A DNA stretch of 64,000 bases from Sphingomonas bacterium (GTDB lineage Bacteria > Pseudomonadota > Alphaproteobacteria > Sphingomonadales > Sphingomonadaceae), in contig JASBRX010000056.1 in assembly GCA_030149245.1 (NCBI GenBank), forward strand, positions 1 to 64,000. Reading direction: 5' to 3'. Below are positions 54,163-64,000 of the stretch, piece by piece. The notes under the pieces were generated by a model. It made no database searches. It was not told the origin of the DNA and saw only the letters and a list, made by a program, of their open reading frames with translations. Position 1 is the first letter of the stretch, and the number at the start of each line of letters is the position of its first letter. The translations under genes and the position numbers were made by a program.

Positions 54163-55026
54163 ATGATCGGTGTGACATCTCTTGTGGGATTTGGCGAAGC
54201 AGGCCAGGCGTTCGCCCAACCCGGCGTCGCGGCATTCGACATCGCGACCGAGAATGTACACACACGTCTAGACAAGATCGCCGAGTTCGAACGCGCCGAT
54301 GTGCGCTGGTCCGCAACCCCGGCAGGCGCGCTGGCCCATGCCGATCTGGTCCTGTGCCTCGTTACCGCCGACCAGGCGCTCGCCGCCGCGCAGCGTTGTG
54401 CGCCGTTGCTGCGACAGGGAGCCTTGTGGCTCGACATGAACAGCGTCGCGCCCGGCACCAAGCGGGAAGCGGCGCAGGCAATCGAGGCGGCGGGCGGGCG
54501 TTATGTCGATGTTGCGGTGATGGCCCCGGTGTTGCCCGCGCGGCTTTCGGTGCCGCTGCTCGTCGCCGGTCCACATGCGGAGCCTGCGGTAGAGGCACTG
54601 CGTGCTTATGGCTTTACCAAGGTTTCGATCGCGGGTCCGATGGTGGGCGACGCGTCGGCGATCAAGATGATCCGGTCGGTGATGATCAAGGGGCTGGAGG
54701 CGCTGACCGCCGAATGCGTGCTGGCCGGGGAGCGCGCCGGGGTGCGTGAGGCGGTGCTCGCCTCGCTCGATGCGAGCTGGAAGGAACAGGGCTGGGCGGA
54801 GCGCGCCGACTATAATCTCGACCGCATGCTCGCGCACGGCACCCGCCGCGCCGCCGAGATGGAGGAGGTCGCGAAGACGCTGAGCGATCTCGGCGTCGAT
54901 CCGGCGATGACGCGCGGCACGAATCAGCGGCAGCGGGAGATGGGCGCGCTCGGCATCACGCCGCCCGACGGGCTGACGGCGAAACTCGCCGCGATCGAAA
55001 CAAGGGAAGAGGACCAAGCCGCGTGA
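54163..55026 (+). CDS. NAD(P)-dependent beta-hydroxyacid dehydrogenase-like protein, DUF1932 type
   Basis: 287 residues. The dinucleotide fold is LVGFGEAGQAFAQPG at the N-terminus, and the beta-hydroxyacid dehydrogenase lysine is in DASAIKMIRSVMIKG (about 166). The C-terminal half is the helical DUF1932-type domain. It lies between ligR and ligJ, and its TGA overlaps the ligJ GTG (GTGA), so it belongs to the lig operon. The known pathway has no step for it: LigC, the pathway's dehydrogenase, is of another family. It may act on a pathway side product or a related aromatic-derived acid. Confidence 0.8.
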   Translation: MIGVTSLVGFGEAGQAFAQPGVAAFDIATENVHTRLDKIAEFERADVRWSATPAGALAHADLVLCLVTADQALAAAQRCAPLLRQGALWLDMNSVAPGTKREAAQAIEAAGGRYVDVAVMAPVLPARLSVPLLVAGPHAEPAVEALRAYGFTKVSIAGPMVGDASAIKMIRSVMIKGLEALTAECVLAGERAGVREAVLASLDASWKEQGWAERADYNLDRMLAHGTRRAAEMEEVAKTLSDLGVDPAMTRGTNQRQREMGALGITPPDGLTAKLAAIETREEDQAA

Positions 55027-56038
55027 TCATCGACTGCCACGGCCATTACACCGTCCTGCCCAAGGCGCATGACGCCTGGCGCGAGGAGCAGAAAGCGGCG
55101 TTCAAGGCGGGGACGCCGTGCCCGCCTTATCCGCAGATCAGCGACGCCGAGATCCGCGAGACGATCGAGGCGAACCAGCTGCGCCTGATCAAGGAGCGCG
55201 GGGCGGACCTCACCATCTTTTCCCCCCGCGCGTCGGCAATGGCCCCGCATGTCGGGGACGAGGCGGTCGCGGTCGAATGGGCGCGCCGGTGCAACGACCT
55301 GATCGCGCGTGTCGTCGGCCTGTTCCCCGAGACGTTCGTCGGCGTGTGCATGCTGCCGCAATCGCCCAAGGCCGATATGAGCGCGAGCATCGCCGAGCTG
55401 GAGCGGTGCGTGACCGAGCTTGGCTTTATCGGCTGCAACCTCAACCCCGATCCGGGCGGCGGGCATTTCACCCATCCGCCGCTGACCGACCGCTATTGGT
55501 ACCCCTTCTACGAGAAGATGGTCGAGCTGGACGTTCCGGCGATGATCCATGTGTCGGGCAGCTGTAACCCGGCGATGCATGCGACCGGCGGCTATTACAT
55601 CGCGGCCGACACGGTGGCGTTCATGCAGTTGCTCGAGGGCGTTCTGTTCGCCGACTTCCCGACGTTGCGCTTCATCATCCCGCATGGTGGCGGCGCTGTG
55701 CCGTATCATTGGGGGCGCTATCGCGGCCTTGCCGACATGCTCAAGAAACCGGCGCTCGACACGCATCTGATGAACAACATCTTCTTCGACACCTGCGTCT
55801 ATCACCAGCCAGGTGTGGACCTGCTGGCCGACGTAATCGACAACAAGAACATCCTGTTCGGGTCGGAGATGGTCGGTGCGGTGCGCGGGATCGATCCCAC
55901 CACCGGCCATTATTTCGACGACACCAAGCGCTATGTCGACGCGCTGGATATCAGCGATGCCGAGCGTGCCGCGATCTTTTCCGGCAATGCCCGCCGTGTC
56001 TTTCCCCGCCTCGACGTCAAGCTGAAGGAGCGCGGCCT

Positions 56039-56042
<4 letters not shown>
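55023..56042 (+). CDS. ligJ: 4-oxalomesaconate hydratase
   Basis: 339 residues (SYK-6 LigJ about 341) from a GTG overlapping the previous stop. It has the amidohydrolase-type barrel with metal ligands in IIDCHGHYT (His6, His8), NLNPDPGGGHFTHPP, MIHVSGSC and IPHGGGAVPYHWGR. It hydrates 4-oxalomesaconate (after LigU) to 4-carboxy-4-hydroxy-2-oxoadipate. Its stop overlaps the ligA GTG start, a further sign of one coupled operon. Confidence 0.94.
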
Positions 56043-57333
<1,291 letters not shown>

Positions 57334-57336
57334 CCC

Positions 57337-57410
57337 GTCACCCCAGCGCAAGCTGGGGTCTCGGACGGGATCGGAAAACCTTATGAGACCCCAGCGTTCG
57401 CTGGGGTGAC
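57337..57410. repeat. REP-like element (family C) between ligB and ligC
   Basis: The 26-base left arm 57337-57362 (GTCACCCCAGCGCAAGCTGG, then GGTCTC) and the 26-base right arm 57385-57410 are inverted copies. Each forms its own CCCCAGC hairpin. The family is the same as at 37825-37904. It interrupts the otherwise overlapping lig operon and starts 3 bases after the ligB stop. Confidence 0.85.
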
Positions 57411-57429
57411 GAATTGACTGGAGCGAAAC

Positions 57430-58377
57430 ATGAAAATCGCACTCGCAGGCGCCGGGGCATTCGGCGAAAAGCATCTCGACGGCCTCAAGAACATCGACGG
57501 GGTCGAGGTTATCTCCGTCGTCGGTCGCCGGCTCGAACCGACCCAGGCGGTAGCCGACAAGTACGGCATTCCGCATGCGACCACCGAATTGGCCGAGGCG
57601 CTGGAGCAGCCGGGTCTCGACGCGGTGATCCTGTGCACCCCGACCCAGATGCACGCCGCACAGGCGATCCAGTGCATGGAGGCGGGCAAGCACGTGCAGG
57701 TCGAAATCCCGCTGTGTGACAGCCTGGCCGATGGCGAGGCGGTGCTGGCCAAGGCGCAGGAGACCGGGCTGACCGCGATGGTCGGCCACACGCGGCGCTT
57801 CAACCCGAGCCATCAATATCTGCACCGCAAGATCGCGGCGGGCGAGCTGAACGTGCAGCAGATGGAGGTGCAGACCTATTTCTTCCGCCGCCAGAACATG
57901 AACGCGAAGGGCGAGGCGCGCAGCTGGACCGATCATCTGCTGTGGCATCATGCCGCGCACACGGTCGACCTGTTCGCCTATCAGGCGGGGCCGATCGTGC
58001 AGGCCAATGCGGTGCAGGGGCCGATGCATCCCGAGCTGGGCATCGCGATGGACATGTCGATCCAGCTCAAGGCGGCAAGTGGCGCGATCTGTACGCTCAG
58101 CCTGTCGTTCAACAATGACGGGCCGCTCGGCACCTTCTTCCGCTACATCTGCGACAACGGCACCTGGATCGCGCGCTACGACGATCTGGTGACCGGGCGC
58201 GAGGAGCCGGTCGATCTGTCGGGCGTCGCGGTGTCGAACAACGGGATCGAGTTGCAGGACCGGGAGTTCGTCGCCGCGATCCGCGAGGGGCGTGAGCCGA
58301 ACGCGAGCGTGGCGCAGGTGCTGCCCTGTTACCGCGTGCTGCACCAGCTCGAGCAACAGCTGAACGCGGCGGGCTGA
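57430..58377 (+). CDS. ligC: 4-carboxy-2-hydroxymuconate-6-semialdehyde dehydrogenase
   Basis: 315 residues, the length of SYK-6 LigC. It has the Gfo/Idh/MocA fold: NAD(P) site MKIALAGAGAFGEKHLDGL, the EIP motif in QVEIPLCDSLADG where many relatives have EKP, and a C-terminal alpha/beta domain with WHHAAHTVDLFAYQAG. It oxidises the hemiacetal form of CHMS to 2-pyrone-4,6-dicarboxylate. It is the last core gene of the plus-strand operon. Confidence 0.94.
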   Translation: MKIALAGAGAFGEKHLDGLKNIDGVEVISVVGRRLEPTQAVADKYGIPHATTELAEALEQPGLDAVILCTPTQMHAAQAIQCMEAGKHVQVEIPLCDSLADGEAVLAKAQETGLTAMVGHTRRFNPSHQYLHRKIAAGELNVQQMEVQTYFFRRQNMNAKGEARSWTDHLLWHHAAHTVDLFAYQAGPIVQANAVQGPMHPELGIAMDMSIQLKAASGAICTLSLSFNNDGPLGTFFRYICDNGTWIARYDDLVTGREEPVDLSGVAVSNNGIELQDREFVAAIREGREPNASVAQVLPCYRVLHQLEQQLNAAG

Positions 58378-58390
58378 AGTTCAATCATAT

Positions 58391-61610
<3,220 letters not shown>

Positions 61611-61699
61611 GTCACTCTCCTGTCTACGCCACGCGTTTGCTTCCCGCGTTAGCGCATCGGGCGCGACAGGTCAGTCCGACTTTTGTCGTAGATGACGGT

Positions 61700-62629
61700 T
61701 CAGTCGGCAGCTTCAGCCGCTTTTCGCGCGGGTAGCCAGCCATTCGCCCGCGCCCAGCTTGAAAACAGACGGGGCCATGCCGCGACCGGATCGCCGGGCT
61801 TGCCGAGACCCCAGCTATGGCCGCCACGCTGGAACAGATGCATCTCGACCGGGCGTTTCGCCGCTTGCATCGCCGCTGCGAGGCGAAGGCTGTGCGCGAC
61901 ATCGGCGGTGGGGTCGTCATAGGCGTGGGCGAGGAAGATCGGCGGGGTCGCGCCGGTCACCTGTGCCTCGACCGAATAGGCATCGCGCCAGTCTGGCAGC
62001 TTGCTGACATAGCGGGCGGTGCGCGTCGTATCGATCGGCGCGCGCATCGAGATCACCGGATAGATCAGACCGGCAAAGTCCGGCACCGCGCTCACCGTGT
62101 CCACTGCGTCGGTTGGCGGGTAGAAATCATGCGCGCCGCGCGTCGCGAGCGTGCCCGCGAGGTGCCCGCCCGCCGAAAAGCCGATCACCCCGATCCTTTT
62201 GGGGTCGATCCCCAGCGTCTTCCAGTTGCCGCGCAGCAGCCGCATCGCGCGCTGCCCGTCCTGAAACGGAACCTCCGAGCTCCAGCCATCGCCGGGCAGG
62301 CGGTAATAGAGTACGAACGCGGTCACCCCGCGCTGCGCCAGCCATTGCGCGGTCGGCATCGCGGCGCTGCCGATCTGGATGCGGAAATAGCCGCCGCCGC
62401 CGATCACCAGCACCGCCGCGCCATTGGGCTTCTTTGGCCGCACAACCACCATGCGCGGTACCGTGACGTTCGATACAGATCCGGCCGCCGCCCCCTCGCT
62501 GCCGATCTTCTCCGGCCCGGTGGCGGTGCCGCTGCCCGGCATGGCGCCGGGCCAGAGGTTGATCACCTCGCTCCGCGCCGAGGCCGGGGCTGCGACGAAG
62601 AGCAGGACGAGGGCGGCGACCCAACGCAT
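61700..62629 (-). CDS. Secreted alpha/beta-hydrolase, acetylesterase-like
   Basis: 309 residues with a signal peptide ending ASARS. It has the oxyanion region LVIGGGGYF, nucleophile elbow GFSAGGHLAG, Asp region AHAYDDPTADVAHS and final His in GGHSWGLG. The plan is that of the esterase at 21786-22706, and both resemble polysaccharide acetylesterases. Its ATG overlaps the stop of the upstream TonB receptor (62629-62632), so receptor and esterase are co-expressed. The glycan they serve is not visible. Confidence 0.85.
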   Translation of the reverse strand: MRWVAALVLLFVAAPASARSEVINLWPGAMPGSGTATGPEKIGSEGAAAGSVSNVTVPRMVVVRPKKPNGAAVLVIGGGGYFRIQIGSAAMPTAQWLAQRGVTAFVLYYRLPGDGWSSEVPFQDGQRAMRLLRGNWKTLGIDPKRIGVIGFSAGGHLAGTLATRGAHDFYPPTDAVDTVSAVPDFAGLIYPVISMRAPIDTTRTARYVSKLPDWRDAYSVEAQVTGATPPIFLAHAYDDPTADVAHSLRLAAAMQAAKRPVEMHLFQRGGHSWGLGKPGDPVAAWPRLFSSWARANGWLPARKAAEAAD

Positions 62630-64000
62630 CAGAACGTCTTCCCGATCGAGGCATAGAGGTAGCGGCCATAGGGGACGTAGAGCGACCCCAGATAGCCATC
62701 GGCGGTGATCGGGGGCTGGGTGTCGAACACATTGCGCGCGCCGATGCGGAAGCGCGTGTCCTCCAGCGGCCCCTTGCGGATGCGATACTGCCCATAGAGG
62801 TTGAAGAACGCCTTGCCCTCCACCTTGTACGGGTTGCCGGCCGTGTCGAGGAAGTTGGTGTCGTACACGGTGCCGATGTAATTACCGAATGCGCCGATCT
62901 GGAAGCCCTTGTGGCTCCAGGTCAGCGATCCAGTGACGCGCCACTTGGGCCGTCCGCGCTGCTCGATCAGGTCGCTGGCGTCGGTCAGCGGGGTCGCGGC
63001 GTTGATCTGACCCGCTGCGCGCGCGTCGAACAATGCCTGCACCGCCGGCGGCGTCTCGCGTGAGAATTTGGTCAGCCGCGCGGCGTTGAACGCGACGTCG
63101 AACCGGCCGATGTCGGTGCGGACATTGTAGAGTACTGCCAGATCGACACCCTGCACCGTCTGCGGCAGCAGGTTGACGAACTGGTCGTTGATCCGCGTGA
63201 CCGCTCCGACCGGAGCCAGTCCGGTGCCGGTGAACACCGGCGTGTCGTCGGCGGTGGGGGCGGAGCGGATCACGTTCGGGTTGCTCGACCCCTGCAGGCG
63301 CAGGAGATAGTCGAGCACCAGCGCATTCTGTGCGCCGAACTGGCCGACGATGCCGGTCTGCTGGATCGACCAGAAATCGGCGGTCAGGGTCAGGCGGCCG
63401 AGGCGGCTGGGGATGAACTTGGGCTCGATCACCGTGCCGACGGTCCAGTTGGTGCTTTCTTCCGGCTGCAGATCGGGGTTGCCGCTGATGAAGATCGAAT
63501 AGCTGATGCCGCGGCTGCACGCCGAGAAGTTGGCGATCCGTGCGGCGCGCAGGTCCGCCTCGCACCGGTAGTAATCAGTGTTGGAGTTAAGCCGCGAATA
63601 GGCGACCGTCTTGGTCTGCTCCAGGTTCGGAGCGCGGAAGCCCTGCGACCACGACCCGCGCAGGCGCAGGCCATCGACAATGTCCCACGCCGCCGCGACC
63701 TTGGGCTTGGCGACGCTTCCGAAGTCCGAATATTCTTCGGCCCGGCCCGCGATCTGCAGGTCGAGGCGGTGGACCAGCGGTACGTCCATTTCGGGCGACA
63801 CCAGCGGCACGGCGAGTTCGGCATAGGCCGACAGGACGGTGCGGCTGCCGAACACCGACGGAGTCGGGCTGACCGCGGCGACGTTGGACAGGTTGGTCTC
63901 GCCCGTCACCATGTCGGTGAAGGTGATCTGGCCGTTGAGGTTGGGATCGCGAATGTCCTGCTGCGTTTCGCGCCGACCCTCTACACCGAATGCGATGCCG
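62629..64000 (-). CDS. TonB-dependent receptor, C-terminal part (start outside window)
   Basis: At least 457 residues of a receptor barrel. The reading frame stays open through the right edge; an internal ATG at 63912 is not the start. Barrel features include LRLRGSWSQGFRAPNLEQ, the INGDNPDLQPEES-like SGNPDLQPEESTNW and the aromatic C-terminus YASIGKTF. The fit with carbohydrate-type receptors (SGNPDLQPE before a barrel strand) and the coupled esterase suggest an oligosaccharide substrate. The signal peptide, TonB box and plug lie beyond the window. Confidence 0.92.
   Translation of the reverse strand, partial: GIAFGVEGRRETQQDIRDPNLNGQITFTDMVTGETNLSNVAAVSPTPSVFGSRTVLSAYAELAVPLVSPEMDVPLVHRLDLQIAGRAEEYSDFGSVAKPKVAAAWDIVDGLRLRGSWSQGFRAPNLEQTKTVAYSRLNSNTDYYRCEADLRAARIANFSACSRGISYSIFISGNPDLQPEESTNWTVGTVIEPKFIPSRLGRLTLTADFWSIQQTGIVGQFGAQNALVLDYLLRLQGSSNPNVIRSAPTADDTPVFTGTGLAPVGAVTRINDQFVNLLPQTVQGVDLAVLYNVRTDIGRFDVAFNAARLTKFSRETPPAVQALFDARAAGQINAATPLTDASDLIEQRGRPKWRVTGSLTWSHKGFQIGAFGNYIGTVYDTNFLDTAGNPYKVEGKAFFNLYGQYRIRKGPLEDTRFRIGARNVFDTQPPITADGYLGSLYVPYGRYLYASIGKTF

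Overview
The window looks like chromosome from a GC-rich sphingomonad (Sphingomonadaceae, Alphaproteobacteria). The case rests on the many TonB-dependent receptors, a FecI/FecR pair, a TPR-sulfotransferase beside a receptor, non-phosphorylative pentose genes, and a protocatechuate 4,5-cleavage (lig) cluster of the type known from Sphingobium sp. SYK-6. Genes are tightly packed: many ATGA/GTGA overlaps, and no gap over 300 bases. There is one tRNA and no rRNA, CRISPR array, transposase or phage gene. The left edge cuts a CDS tail and the right edge cuts a TonB-dependent receptor.

Layout. 1-9.4 kb: tRNA-Gln, a TonB receptor with a TPR-sulfotransferase, an amino-acid permease, and a Rieske oxygenase + FAD oxidoreductase pair facing a TetR regulator across a clear 22-bp dyad. 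9.4-17.7 kb: a secreted trypsin-like protease, then a sucrose-type locus (receptor, GH68 enzyme and ROK fructokinase, divergent from a SUT-like transporter and a LacI regulator) with two tandem LacI operators. 17.7-21.6 kb: a TesA-like lipoprotein and a YbbA/YbbP-like ABC system. 21.8-34 kb: an L-arabinose/arabinan locus with extracellular GH43 and GH51 arabinosidases, an esterase, a FucP-like importer, an aldose epimerase, an IlvD/Edd-type arabonate dehydratase, a sugar 1-dehydrogenase, an AraD1 protein and a FadR-type regulator. 34.2-42.3 kb: hydroxycinnamate/vanillate genes (MarR, ferA, ferB, vanillin dehydrogenase, MFS transporter, a second MarR, a VanA-type Rieske O-demethylase). 42.5-48.5 kb: an ECF sigma, FecR, STN-receptor and PHP-hydrolase cassette. 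48.6-59.7 kb: a MetE-like methyltransferase, then ligI, ligU/galD and ligK on the minus strand, and ligR, a DUF1932-type dehydrogenase, ligJ, ligA, ligB, ligC and pobA on the plus strand. 59.7-64 kb: acetyl-CoA synthetase, a secreted esterase and a truncated receptor.

How the genes work together (inference). Ferulate and p-coumarate are CoA-activated (FerA), hydrated and cleaved (FerB) and oxidised (Vdh) to vanillate and 4-hydroxybenzoate. The VanA-like enzyme and PobA convert these to protocatechuate. LigAB, LigC, LigI, LigU, LigJ and LigK carry it to pyruvate and oxaloacetate, and the acetyl-CoA synthetase could salvage acetate. Arabinose-containing hemicellulose, to which ferulate is esterified in plants, is handled by the neighbouring locus, so the window reads as a plant cell-wall utilisation region.

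The observations most worth following are: near-identical 27-bp elements at both ends of the sigma/FecR/receptor/hydrolase cassette, one being half of a perfect inverted repeat upstream of vanA and the other sitting just before the MetE-like gene; a LigR-position LysR protein with two HTH domains; repeat elements lying at most internal junctions of the lig and fer operons; and the unassigned Rieske/FAD pathway under a TetR regulator.
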